A DNA stretch of 9,831 nucleotides from an uncultured Micrococcales bacterium (GCA_903929105.1 CAIYTL010000173.1:1-9831); one strand, 5' to 3'. Shown: positions 1-7,369, counted from the first letter of the stretch. A program made the numbers and translations. Notes: generated by a model from the sequence alone, not told the origin.

Positions 1-346
1 GACCATCACCGACGTGCGCGTTACCCCTGACCTTCAGCACGCCACCGTTTTTTATACCGTGTGGGGTTCAGCCGAAGATAAAACTCGTTCGTCTGAAATC
101 ATCGAAAAGAACCGTGGCCGAATTCGTGGCAGCGTTGGGCATAACCTTTCGATTCGCCTGACTCCGACTCTTGAATTCATCATGGATGAAGTGCCTGAAA
201 CCGCGGCAGCTCTCAACGACTTGTTGGCCGAGGCTAAAGCGCGTGATGCTGAGGTGGCTAAACTTGCCGAAAGCGCTCAGTGGGCGGGGGAGGCCAACCC
301 TTATAAGGAGCCTCGCGTCGCTGGCGAAGAAGGCGACGAGGCTTAG
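1..346 (+). CDS. rbfA: Ribosome-binding factor A (RbfA), 5'-truncated by window edge
   Basis: RbfA binds the 30S subunit during late maturation of the 16S rRNA 5' end and is needed for cold adaptation. The reading frame is open from base 2, so the gene starts before the window; the GTG at 14 is an internal valine. The visible 114 codons hold the C-terminal part of the KH-like domain: the typical strand TDVRVTPDLQHATVFYTV, then a helix, then the RLTPTLEFIMDE strand. After these comes a charged tail ending ANPYKEPRVAGEEGDEA, as in actinobacterial RbfA proteins. It stops with TAG immediately before the truB start, so the two are almost certainly co-transcribed and translationally coupled. The family assignment is secure. 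Confidence 0.95.
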   Translation, partial: TITDVRVTPDLQHATVFYTVWGSAEDKTRSSEIIEKNRGRIRGSVGHNLSIRLTPTLEFIMDEVPETAAALNDLLAEAKARDAEVAKLAESAQWAGEANPYKEPRVAGEEGDEA

Positions 347-1366
347 TTGCCAGTGGCTTCTGGCTTAGTGCTGGTTGATAAACCGGCGGGCATGACCAGC
401 CACGATGTGGTTGCGCGTGTGCGCCGTTTGGCTGGCACTAAGAAAGTTGGCCATGCTGGCACTCTTGACCCGATGGCAACTGGGCTGTTGGTTTTGGGTA
501 TCAACTCGGCCACTAAGTTGCTAACTTTTGTGGTTGGCGAAGACAAAACTTACATCGCTACCATTCGTTTGGGTGCGGCTACTGTCACCGATGATGCCGA
601 GGGTGATTTTATTCATTCACAGGCACGCCCTGCGGCGCAAGTTAATCAGCGTTTGGCTGAGCTTGTTGCTTCTGACGGCCGCGTTTTGCCCGAGCGCATC
701 AAAACTCAGGTTGGGTTGCTCACAGGTGAGATTTTGCAGGTGCCAAGTTCGGTTAGCGCGATCAAGGTTGACGGTGAGCGGGCTTATGCACTGGTTCGTG
801 GTGGCGATGAGGTAAAGCTCAAGGCTCGCCCGGTGACTGTTAGCCGTTTCGAAGTGCTTGGCGAACCTAGAGTGGTCTCGACTGGCGAAATTGACGCTTC
901 GAGTTCGAACCCCGATTTGCCCAGCAACTTTATTGACCTTGACGTTATTGTCGATTGTTCTTCAGGAACTTACATCAGGGCCTTGGCACGTGACCTAGGA
1001 GACTCGCTCGGTGTTGGTGGCCATTTGACGGCGTTGCGCCGCACCCGCATCGGCGGTTATGACTTGACTATGGCCCAGGCTTTGCCTAACCGTGAAGATG
1101 TTGCCGCTTTGATCAGCGGCCCGGCGGCTCTGCCTCTTGGCGGGTTGAAGCTTGAGCCTTTGGCTTCGGCGGCTCAAAAACGTTTTGCCACACGCCAACT
1201 TTCAGTTGCTGAGGTGATTGATGTTCGTCACGGCAAGCGCATTGCGGCGCTTGATTCGTCTTCGGCTGACCTTGCCGCGATTGGCCCTGATGGCGAACTC
1301 GTTGCGATTTTGACTCACGCTAATAAATCTGAACTCAAATCTTTGGTGGTTTTTGCTGATGCCTGA
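347..1366 (+). CDS. truB: tRNA pseudouridine(55) synthase TruB
   Basis: TruB isomerises uridine 55 in the T-loop of tRNAs to pseudouridine. The 339-residue product has the N-terminal LVLVDKPAGMTSHDVV motif and the catalytic block KVGHAGTLDPMATGLL, with the nucleophilic aspartate at about residue 41. The conserved GTYIRALARDLG segment lies near residue 200. The last ~75 residues form the small C-terminal domain found in actinobacterial TruB. The start is a TTG directly abutting the rbfA stop. An in-frame GTG two codons later (353) is an alternative, and the choice changes only two residues. A purine-rich stretch (GAAGGCGACGAGG) at the end of rbfA could serve as ribosome binding site. The downstream gene overlaps its last 8 bases, so it belongs to the same operon. 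Confidence 0.95.
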   Translation: MPVASGLVLVDKPAGMTSHDVVARVRRLAGTKKVGHAGTLDPMATGLLVLGINSATKLLTFVVGEDKTYIATIRLGAATVTDDAEGDFIHSQARPAAQVNQRLAELVASDGRVLPERIKTQVGLLTGEILQVPSSVSAIKVDGERAYALVRGGDEVKLKARPVTVSRFEVLGEPRVVSTGEIDASSSNPDLPSNFIDLDVIVDCSSGTYIRALARDLGDSLGVGGHLTALRRTRIGGYDLTMAQALPNREDVAALISGPAALPLGGLKLEPLASAAQKRFATRQLSVAEVIDVRHGKRIAALDSSSADLAAIGPDGELVAILTHANKSELKSLVVFADA

Positions 1367-1721
1367 TTTTTTCTTTCTTGCCCTTTCTGTCTTGGCAGCG
1401 GCTGCCGCGATCTTGACCGCAGGTTTTGGTGTCGCGAAACGTTTGCCTCACCTGATTGGTCTTGGCGCTTTGGCTTTGGTTGAACTAGCGCTTTTGGTTC
1501 AGCTGGTCACGTCGATTGTCTTGGCCACCGGCACCGTTTCTGCACGTGCGAGCGTGGCAGAGTTTTTCATCTATTTGGTGGTTGCTCTGCTGGTGCCTTT
1601 GCTGGCTATGTTCTGGGCGTTGGTTGAGCGTGTTTTTTGGTCAAACTACGTTTTGGCGGTTGGAGCGTTCACGGTTTTTGTAATGGTTGCTCGCATGCAC
1701 ATTTTGTGGCCCAATAGCTAA
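1359..1721 (+). CDS. Small four-helix membrane protein of unknown function, downstream of truB
   Basis: This 120-residue protein is almost entirely hydrophobic. Four predicted transmembrane segments lie at about residues 3-22, 30-55, 64-88 and 93-112, and it ends HILWPNS. The polar features are few: a KRLPH loop, an ALVER motif after helix 3 and an arginine in helix 4 (VMVARMHILWP). ATG 1359 is preferred over a TTG six bases upstream; it overlaps the 3' end of truB by 8 bases, indicating coupled translation. From memory, similar 4-TM proteins with an EF..YL...LL.P.....WALVER pattern are common in actinobacteria near truB or ribF, but their function is not known. The gene call is reliable; no role can be given. 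Confidence 0.8.
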   Translation: MPDFFFLALSVLAAAAAILTAGFGVAKRLPHLIGLGALALVELALLVQLVTSIVLATGTVSARASVAEFFIYLVVALLVPLLAMFWALVERVFWSNYVLAVGAFTVFVMVARMHILWPNS

Positions 1722-1725
1722 TTTC

Positions 1726-1758
1726 GTTTACCAGCAATTCACTTTCAGTTCACCTTGC
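1726..1758 (+). promoter_or_regulatory. Candidate PHO box: three 11-bp phased direct repeats
   Basis: Three 7-base units begin exactly 11 bp apart: GTTTACC (1726-1732), ATTCACT (1737-1743) and GTTCACC (1748-1754). Actinobacterial PhoP and RegX3 response regulators bind direct repeats of the GTTCACC type with 11-bp phasing upstream of pst and pho genes. The array ends 39 bp before the pstC start, where an activator next to the polymerase would sit. A poor -10-like hexamer AACACT (1786-1791) lies 6 bases before the ATG, and no clear -35 is visible, as expected for an activator-dependent promoter. Repeat phasing and units are seen; the regulator is inferred. Confidence 0.7.
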
Positions 1759-1797
1759 AACAAGCTTCAAGTCAGGCGTTTTCGCAACACTTGAGCC

Positions 1798-2817
1798 ATG
1801 AGTGATATTCAAGACGTGACCGCAGAGGTTCCTGCGCGTCGACAGTTGCGAACCAAGCCATTTTCGCTTGCCGACCGCCTGTTTTATGGCATCACCAAGA
1901 GCGCTTCGAGCATCTCAGTGATCTTGGTTGCGGCGATTTTGCTGTTCTTGCTGTCACAATCATTTGCAACTTTTCAAACCCAGGGTTTTGATTTCATCAC
2001 CGGTAGCCAATGGAACAACGCCAAAGGCCACGAGGTCTTTCAGATCGGCCCAATGCTTTGGGGTTCGGTGCTTATTTCTATTTTGGGAATCATTGGCGGC
2101 GTGCCGATGGCAATTGCCGCTGCTTATTTCATCGAGTTCATGGCTCCTAAGCCCATTGCTAAGGTTGCAACCGTTTTGGTTGACTTGCTAGCTGCAATGC
2201 CTTCGATTGTGATTGGCCTTTGGGGCCTCTACGTTTTGACGCCGGTTGTCGCACACTGGGGTTCTTTGCTTTACGGCTTGCACCACGTCAGCATGGGCCC
2301 TGTCAATTTCGACATTCCGATTTTTGCGATGTCTGACGGCAGTGTTCCGAGCACTTTCAGCGGGTCGCCTTTTATTGCCGGATGGATCGTCGCCGTTATG
2401 ATCGTTCCGATTATTACTTCGGTTACCCGTGAAATCTTTAGCCAGATGGACCGCGATCTAATCAACTCTGCTTTGGCACTTGGCGGCAGCCGTTCGTCGG
2501 TGTTCATGCGCGTTATTTTGCCTACCGCTAGCGGCGGTGTGACCGGTGGCGTGCTTTTGGGATTGGGTCGAGCACTGGGCGAGACAGTGGCTATTTTCTA
2601 TGTCTTGAACCTGGTTTCAGACATCAACTGGTTCAACATTCTGCAGAGCAAGGGTGGATCGGTTGCTTCGCTTGTTTTGCAAAAGTTCGGTGAGGGCACT
2701 CCTAACGAGATCAAGGCTTTGATGGCTGCGGGCTTGGTGCTGTTCGTTCTGACCCTGTTGGTTAACTGGCTTGCTGCCGTTATCGTAAACCGAGCTCAGC
2801 CTTGGAGAAAAATATGA
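1798..2817 (+). CDS. pstC: Phosphate ABC transporter permease PstC
   Basis: This is one of the two membrane subunits of the high-affinity phosphate importer PstSCAB. The 339-residue product has a cytosolic N-terminus of about 35 residues, a first TM at ~40-55, a loop containing GSQWN and then the permease core with about five more TMs. The segment LVDLLAAMPSIVIGLWGLYVL (~128-148) is characteristic of PstC. The coupling (EAA) loop REIFSQMDRDLINSALALGGSRSSVFMRVILP (~221-252) should contact PstB, and GRALGETVAIFYVL follows. The ATG at 1798 is the first start after an in-frame TGA at 1792. No Shine-Dalgarno sequence is visible, so the mRNA may be leaderless or very short-leadered. The stop overlaps the pstA start (ATGA). 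Notably, no pstS precedes it. Confidence 0.95.
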   Translation: MSDIQDVTAEVPARRQLRTKPFSLADRLFYGITKSASSISVILVAAILLFLLSQSFATFQTQGFDFITGSQWNNAKGHEVFQIGPMLWGSVLISILGIIGGVPMAIAAAYFIEFMAPKPIAKVATVLVDLLAAMPSIVIGLWGLYVLTPVVAHWGSLLYGLHHVSMGPVNFDIPIFAMSDGSVPSTFSGSPFIAGWIVAVMIVPIITSVTREIFSQMDRDLINSALALGGSRSSVFMRVILPTASGGVTGGVLLGLGRALGETVAIFYVLNLVSDINWFNILQSKGGSVASLVLQKFGEGTPNEIKALMAAGLVLFVLTLLVNWLAAVIVNRAQPWRKI

Positions 2818-3908
2818 GTCAACTAGACCTAACCGCTCTGCCTAGGCCAACTAAACAGCCGTGGCAGGTTCGCAACCCGCGCAACACCTGGCTGGTAGCA
2901 GGTGCATCAGTTGTGCCAATGTTCCTAGCTGTTGTGATCACATTGCTTACAAACATTGACGCAACTTTGGCTACGCTCCTAGTGTTTTTGCCATTGCAGT
3001 TGATTGCCTCGATCGGCGTCGGCCAGTTCATTTTCGGAAAAAAGGGCCGCGGCGACGCGATTCTTGTGATCTTCACTGTTTTCTTTAGCACATTGGTTGG
3101 TGTGCTTTTGGTTTCGGTAATGTTCTCGGTTGTGGTCGACGGTCTGAAGGCTATGAGCCCTCAGTTCTTCGGTCAGAACAATCACTACATTTCTTCGACA
3201 ACTTCGCTTGAATACGGCGGTGTTGGTCACGCGATTTTGGGAACAGTTTTGATTGTTGGCCTAACGACGCTTTTCACTATTCCTTTGGGCATTTTGATCG
3301 CGATTTATTTGACTGAAACTCGTGGCCGCATGCGTCCGACAGTTAGAACTCTGGTTCAAGCTATTTCAGGTTTGCCGTCAGTGGTTTCAGGTCTGTTTAT
3401 TTATGCCTTCTTAATCGCGCCATCATTCAGCGCTCATGGTTTGACGCAGCAGGCTGGCTGGGTCGGTTCGATTGCGTTGTTCCCGCTTATGCTTCCGACC
3501 GTTGCCAGAATTGCTGAAGAGGCACTTCGACTCGTGCCGCAAGAGTTGCGAAACGGCGCCTACGCGCTCGGCGCACCGGCATTCAAAGCTTTCTGGCAGG
3601 TAACTTTGCCGGCAGCAAAGTCAGGTTTGATTACGGCAGCCCTTTTGGGCGTGGCTCGCATCATCGGTGAAACGGCGCCGTTGATTTTGACCACTGCGCC
3701 TTCAAATGACACTAACTTGAACCCATTTGTAGGGCAGATCGCAACCTTGCCCACCTACCTTTATGGTTACATCAACCAGGTTCAGGCCACCAGCCAGCAG
3801 CGCGCCTGGGGCGCGGCTTTGGTGATTTTAATCTTGGTGTTCGTTTTGTTCACGCTGGCTCGAGTATTGGGTTCAGCTAAGTCGACTAAAGCAAAGAAGA
3901 GAAAGTAA
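2814..3908 (+). CDS. pstA: Phosphate ABC transporter permease PstA
   Basis: Second membrane subunit of the Pst phosphate importer. The 364-residue protein has an N-terminal portion with three hydrophobic segments (about 28-46, 51-74 and 82-107), then the permease core from ~138. The core carries LVQAISGLPSVVSGLFIYAFL (~180-200), the EAA coupling loop EEALRLVPQELRNGAYALGAPAFKAFWQVTLP (~235-266) and GVARIIGETAPLILT. The extra N-terminal hydrophobic part makes it longer than the ~300-residue E. coli PstA. Start chosen at ATG 2814: it overlaps the pstC stop by 4 bases (ATGA) and has GGAG at 2804-2807. An upstream in-frame TTG at 2802 would consume that ribosome binding site. The C-terminus is very basic (KSTKAKKRK). 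Confidence 0.95.
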   Translation: MSQLDLTALPRPTKQPWQVRNPRNTWLVAGASVVPMFLAVVITLLTNIDATLATLLVFLPLQLIASIGVGQFIFGKKGRGDAILVIFTVFFSTLVGVLLVSVMFSVVVDGLKAMSPQFFGQNNHYISSTTSLEYGGVGHAILGTVLIVGLTTLFTIPLGILIAIYLTETRGRMRPTVRTLVQAISGLPSVVSGLFIYAFLIAPSFSAHGLTQQAGWVGSIALFPLMLPTVARIAEEALRLVPQELRNGAYALGAPAFKAFWQVTLPAAKSGLITAALLGVARIIGETAPLILTTAPSNDTNLNPFVGQIATLPTYLYGYINQVQATSQQRAWGAALVILILVFVLFTLARVLGSAKSTKAKKRK

Positions 3909-3913
3909 AGCCG

Positions 3914-4702
3914 ATGGAGAATATCGCAACTAGTGCATCGCACCTGCGTTCAGAAGATGTGAACGTTTGGTTCGGTGAGCGTCACGTTTTGAAAAACGTT
4001 TCGTTGAATTTTCCGAGCAACCAAGTGACCGCTCTGATTGGCCCTTCGGGCTGTGGCAAGTCAACTTTCTTGCGCACTCTCAATCGCATGCACGAACTGA
4101 TTCCTAGCGCAGGCTTTGCTGGCAAGGTGCTGCTAGATGGTCACGACATTTATGACCACGACGTCGACCCAGTTGATGTTCGCCTTAACATCGGAATGGT
4201 TTTTCAGAAGCCAAACCCGTTCCCAACCATGTCAATTCGCGAGAACGTGTTGTCTGGCCTCAAACTGACTGGCCGTCGCGGCTACAACGCTGCCGAATTG
4301 GTTGAGACTTCACTTCGTCGCGCTTCAATCTGGAACGAAGTTAAAGATCGTTTGAATGACCCAGCGCTTTCGCTTTCTGGTGGCCAGCAGCAGCGCCTTT
4401 GCATTGCTCGCTCACTGGCCATGGACCCAGAAGTATTGCTTATGGACGAACCTTGTTCAGCTCTTGACCCAGGTTCAACTCGTCGAATCGAAGAGACCAT
4501 CACTGAACTTTCAGATTCAATGACCATCGTTATCGTGACTCACAACATGCAACAGGCGCAGCGCGTGTCTCACCAAACCGCCTTCTTCTTGGCTGAAGAC
4601 GGCAATCCTGGTCGTGTAGTTGAGTTTGGCAAAACCGACGATGTCTTCAACAGCCCAATTGACCCTCGCACCAACGACTACGTCAACGGTCACTTCGGTT
4701 AA
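3914..4702 (+). CDS. pstB: Phosphate ABC transporter ATP-binding protein PstB
   Basis: Cytoplasmic ATPase that powers the Pst phosphate importer. In 262 residues, the full ABC set is present: Walker A GPSGCGKST (43-51), Q-loop glutamine in MVFQKPNPFP (~98), signature LSGGQQQR (154-161), Walker B VLLMDEP (174-180) with catalytic Glu179, D-loop SALDP, and switch histidine H210 in IVIVTHN. The NPFPTMSIRENV run after the Q-loop and the C-terminal NDYVNGHFG (PstB usually ends ..DYI.G.FG) identify it as PstB specifically. Length matches the family. It follows pstA after only 5 bases, with a purine-rich GAGAAAG upstream, so it is in the same transcript. No phoU follows it. Confidence 0.96.
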   Translation: MENIATSASHLRSEDVNVWFGERHVLKNVSLNFPSNQVTALIGPSGCGKSTFLRTLNRMHELIPSAGFAGKVLLDGHDIYDHDVDPVDVRLNIGMVFQKPNPFPTMSIRENVLSGLKLTGRRGYNAAELVETSLRRASIWNEVKDRLNDPALSLSGGQQQRLCIARSLAMDPEVLLMDEPCSALDPGSTRRIEETITELSDSMTIVIVTHNMQQAQRVSHQTAFFLAEDGNPGRVVEFGKTDDVFNSPIDPRTNDYVNGHFG

Positions 4703-4726
4703 AGCTTCGACTACCTAAAGGTCATC

Positions 4727-5830
4727 ATGTTTGCGAATATCGCTAAATTCTCGGCACTTGCGGTCACCGCAGTCGTCTTTCTAACCGGTTGCACTCCGCC
4801 GCCGCCTCCTGAAGTTCTTGCAGCTTGGGCTGAACAGAGTCCGACTTGCATTGAGGGTGACACCTCAGTCTTTTTGCCTCACCAGGTAATTGACGTTGCC
4901 GATTCGCTAGCTTCTGCAGTGAATGGCACTTGTGACGGCAGCGACCCTAAAACCTTGGCTGCGATGACTGCCACTCTCACTGATTCTGTGAGCGACGCGT
5001 CGATCGTGGTTGCAACCGATGGTAACTTTGGCACGAAGCCAGCGTTTGATTCTGTTCCGTGGGCAGTCGACGGAGCTGTTTTGGTGGCGAACCTTCCAGC
5101 CAACTCGGGGCTAAACCTAACTCCAGCAATCGCTCAGGGAATTCTTGACGGCACAATAACTGACTGGTCTGACAAGGCAATTGCCAAAGCAAACCCTGAT
5201 GAGGTTTTTGACGCAGCTCCAATCACAGTTGAATCTCAATCGACAAAAAACGTGATTGATGCTTTCACCGGCTGGGTGTCAAGCTTAGGCGCCAAGAACT
5301 TCACCGCAAGCAAACTCACCGCAGTAGATTCGATCAGCTTAGATGTTTTGAACAACTTGCCTGTGGGGGGAGTCGCTTTGGTTCCACTTTCACTCAAGAC
5401 TGAGTTCGATGTAAATGCTGAGACTCCCTTCATCTCAGCTTCAATGCTGATTGCTGACCCGGCTGACGCGACGGCACAGATTGCTGTGGCTGCTGATTCA
5501 ATTGGGGTGGCTTCAGCTGCAACACAGATGGTTGTAACCAAAACTGATTCAGGTTTGCAAGCTTCGATCGATCACAGCTTGGTGCCAATTCCACCAGCCG
5601 GAGCTGACACACCAGACCCAGCTTATGGAGCTATTTTTGCGGTCAATATGAAGCTCGTTGGCGAAGACAATCTGGTAACTCGAGCGGTCGCTCGCTTTTT
5701 GCTGAGGCAAGACGAAGAAGGCACAATCGGCAGCAGCTACTTGCTTCCGCTTGCTGAAGCAACCCGAATCGAAGCCCTAGCTTCGGTGTCAAAGGGCTTG
5801 CCTGAGCCAGTTGTTCCGACCAGCAACTAG
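4727..5830 (+). CDS. PstS-like substrate-binding lipoprotein, divergent
   Basis: A 367-residue exported lipoprotein, probably the extracytoplasmic receptor of the adjacent PstCAB permease. A short signal peptide ends in the lipobox LTGC with lipidated Cys22, followed by a TPPPPPEV linker. Kinship with PstS shows in VPWAVDGAVLVANLP (~110-124), LNLTPAIAQGILDGTITDWSDKAIAKANP (~129-157), DAFTGWV (~178-184) and the C-terminal YLLPLAEATRIEALASV. The N-terminal ligand motif (GAGST/SF type) is not recognisable. The RSDGSGTT phosphate loop expected between ITV and DAFT is replaced by ESQSTKNVI (169-177), and GSIGYVEL is reduced to VGGVALVPL. Two extra cysteines (41, 69) could form a disulfide. It lies 24 bases after pstB with AAAGG upstream of the ATG. 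It could be a phosphate receptor with altered binding, a receptor for another ligand, or an accessory protein. Confidence 0.8.
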   Translation: MFANIAKFSALAVTAVVFLTGCTPPPPPEVLAAWAEQSPTCIEGDTSVFLPHQVIDVADSLASAVNGTCDGSDPKTLAAMTATLTDSVSDASIVVATDGNFGTKPAFDSVPWAVDGAVLVANLPANSGLNLTPAIAQGILDGTITDWSDKAIAKANPDEVFDAAPITVESQSTKNVIDAFTGWVSSLGAKNFTASKLTAVDSISLDVLNNLPVGGVALVPLSLKTEFDVNAETPFISASMLIADPADATAQIAVAADSIGVASAATQMVVTKTDSGLQASIDHSLVPIPPAGADTPDPAYGAIFAVNMKLVGEDNLVTRAVARFLLRQDEEGTIGSSYLLPLAEATRIEALASVSKGLPEPVVPTSN

Positions 5831-5862
5831 TTGATTTAGGCAAAGCCGGGCTCTTGCTTGGT

Positions 5863-5874
5863 TAGGCTTAAGCT
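5863..5874 (+). promoter_or_regulatory. Candidate leaderless promoter (-10 TAGGCT) for membrane protein/ribF
   Basis: TAGGCT (5863-5868) fits the actinobacterial TANNNT -10 consensus. It is followed by exactly six bases before the ATG at 5875, which would place transcription initiation at or next to the start codon. No Shine-Dalgarno sequence lies before the ATG, which supports leaderless translation. No good -35 is visible. The gap to the preceding lipoprotein gene is only 44 bases and contains no terminator, so read-through from the pst operon is also possible. Confidence 0.5.
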
Positions 5875-6285
5875 ATGTCTTCAAATAATGGCGTTCAACC
5901 AAAATCTTTGGGCTCTGGTCGCTTGCTCATAGCTGTTTATGGGGTTTTCGCCCTGGCCGCCTCAGGCCGTGCAGTTTTTGAGCTGATTACCAAGTTCAGC
6001 CTGGCTCCGGTTTCTTATGTTCTTTCAGCGCTTTCAGCAATCATTTATATCGTGGTTGCGTTCACCCTCGCTAATCAGCGCCCTTTAGCTCGGCGAATCG
6101 CCCAAGTGGCTTTATGGTTCGAGCTAGTCGGTGTTGTAACGGTTGGCACCGCAGGTTTTTTCGTTGGTGAGCTTGGCAGTTTTCATACCGTCTGGTGGAT
6201 GTACGGTGCTGCCTATGCGTGCCTTCCGGTGGTGTTGCCGGTATTCGGACTCTTTTATCTCAACCGTCAGCGAGAGCGCGGGTAA
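5875..6285 (+). CDS. Four-helix membrane protein of unknown function, upstream of ribF
   Basis: A 136-residue protein with a polar N-terminus and four predicted transmembrane helices at about 17-39, 45-65, 77-98 and 106-128, followed by a basic tail NRQRERG. Positive residues cluster at LANQRPLARR and at the C-terminus, suggesting both termini are cytoplasmic. The last part, FHTVWWMYGAAYACLPVVLPVFGLFYL, resembles a pattern I recall from small actinobacterial membrane proteins encoded just before ribF (TVW..FG..Y...PL.LP..GL.WL); no function is known for them. Its stop overlaps the ribF start by one base (TAATG), so the two are translated from one mRNA. Co-expression with riboflavin kinase is the only functional hint, and it is weak. 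Confidence 0.8.
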   Translation: MSSNNGVQPKSLGSGRLLIAVYGVFALAASGRAVFELITKFSLAPVSYVLSALSAIIYIVVAFTLANQRPLARRIAQVALWFELVGVVTVGTAGFFVGELGSFHTVWWMYGAAYACLPVVLPVFGLFYLNRQRERG

Positions 6286-7244
6286 TGCGCGTTTTTAACA
6301 GCCTTGAAGAGTACTCGGCAGAGTTCGGCGATGTCCAAGCAGGCCAGTCGGCGATCGAGCCTAGCGTTGTCACAATCGGAAAATTTGATGGAATTCACCT
6401 GGGCCATCAAAAGTTGATTGCAGAAACCGTTCGACAGCAAAATCAAACTGGTTTCAAAAGTGTTTTAGTGACTTTTGATCGTCACCCAGACGCAGTTTTG
6501 AAACCTGACCAGCTGAGGTTGCCGCTGATCGGAACAGAGCAGAAGCGTTTGCTGGTTGAATCTTTAGGCATTCAGAATCTACTAATTTTGCCCTTCACCC
6601 CAGAGCTTGCTTCAAAGAGCGCTCAAGAGTTTGTTGACGATGTTTTGGTGGGTGCGCTCAACGCCAAATCAGTGGTGGTTGGTCCAGATTTTCGACTCGG
6701 TCGCGGCGGCGCCTGTGACATTGCCGGTCTGAGTGAAATTGGCGCCGTGAGAGGTTTCTCGGTGACTACAATCGACGCAGTTGAGGTTGAGGGGCAAAAG
6801 GTTTCATCCAGCAGCATTCGTAATGCACTCGACAGCGGCAACATCAAGCTGGCAAACGCCATGTTTGGTCGGGTTCACACCACCGTTGGCATGGTGGAGC
6901 ACGGCCTAAAAATCGGCCGCACCATTGGTTTTCCGACTGCCAACATCAGCCGAGAGGCTGAAGGATATTTGCCGGTTGACGGCGTTTATGCTGGTTGGCT
7001 CATCGCAGATGGCGTGCGTTACCCGGCAGCGCACTCGGTGGGCATAAACGAAACTTTTCAGGCGGTGCCGCGCCTTGTTGAATCGCATGTCATCGATACT
7101 CTAGATTTAGACCTTTATGACAAGGTGGCAACTCTCGAATATGTTGATTACATTCGACCGGCTGCTAAGTTCACTGGGGTAGAAGATCTGGCGGCAGAAA
7201 TTCATCGCGACATTGCCAAAATCAAGCTGATTCTTGGCGTTTGA
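6285..7244 (+). CDS. ribF: Bifunctional riboflavin kinase / FAD synthetase RibF
   Basis: RibF phosphorylates riboflavin to FMN and then adenylylates FMN to FAD in the cytoplasm. The 319-residue product has both domains. The N-terminal nucleotidyltransferase carries GKFDGIHLGH (32-41; the family usually has GNFDGVHLGH), VGPDFRLGRGG (~122-132) and VSSSSIRNAL (~163-172). The C-terminal kinase carries GRTIGFPTANI with the PTAN motif (217-220), GVYAGWL, SVGINETF, and the catalytic-type glutamate in VESH (E266). It ends YIRPAAKFTGVEDLAAEIHRDI, typical of the family. ATG 6285 is chosen because it overlaps the previous stop as TAATG and gives the usual length; longer in-frame extensions run through the upstream gene. 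No FMN riboswitch-like leader is visible. Confidence 0.96.
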   Translation: MRVFNSLEEYSAEFGDVQAGQSAIEPSVVTIGKFDGIHLGHQKLIAETVRQQNQTGFKSVLVTFDRHPDAVLKPDQLRLPLIGTEQKRLLVESLGIQNLLILPFTPELASKSAQEFVDDVLVGALNAKSVVVGPDFRLGRGGACDIAGLSEIGAVRGFSVTTIDAVEVEGQKVSSSSIRNALDSGNIKLANAMFGRVHTTVGMVEHGLKIGRTIGFPTANISREAEGYLPVDGVYAGWLIADGVRYPAAHSVGINETFQAVPRLVESHVIDTLDLDLYDKVATLEYVDYIRPAAKFTGVEDLAAEIHRDIAKIKLILGV

Positions 7245-7302
7245 TTTCTCACAGCTTTTTCTCAGGCTTTTAAGGGCTTTCACTCATAGAGTTCTGAATA
7301 AA

Positions 7303-7315
7303 TGTTCTTAGAACA
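7303..7315. promoter_or_regulatory. 13-bp perfect palindrome, possible operator
   Basis: TGTTCT-T-AGAACA is a perfect inverted repeat with a single central base. It lies in the 125-bp gap between ribF and the low-complexity membrane protein, 55 bases before that gene's start. A further GTTCT copy sits at 7291-7295. A symmetric site in a promoter-containing gap could bind a dimeric regulator, but no known operator was recognised and no convincing promoter hexamers were identified around it. Confidence 0.3.
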
Positions 7316-7369
7316 AGATTTAGTAGCCAAGGGATTCGCTACCAGACTGATTAATGCCAGGAGGCAATC

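Noticed and set aside
14..16. GTG at 14 as the rbfA start
   Set aside because: The frame is open upstream to the window edge and TITDV before it is part of the conserved RbfA strand, so this valine is internal.
5236..5541. 101-codon open frame on the - strand inside the lipoprotein gene
   Set aside because: It is antisense to a well-supported gene with signal peptide and PstS-like blocks; no independent evidence for expression.
6230..6300. Possible FMN riboswitch upstream of ribF
   Set aside because: ribF overlaps the preceding gene by one base, leaving no leader, and no FMN aptamer-like conserved segments are present.
7323..7342. GTAGC / GCTAC inverted repeat before the gene at 7370
   Set aside because: Five-base arms with a 10-base loop are expected by chance, and nothing else supports a function.
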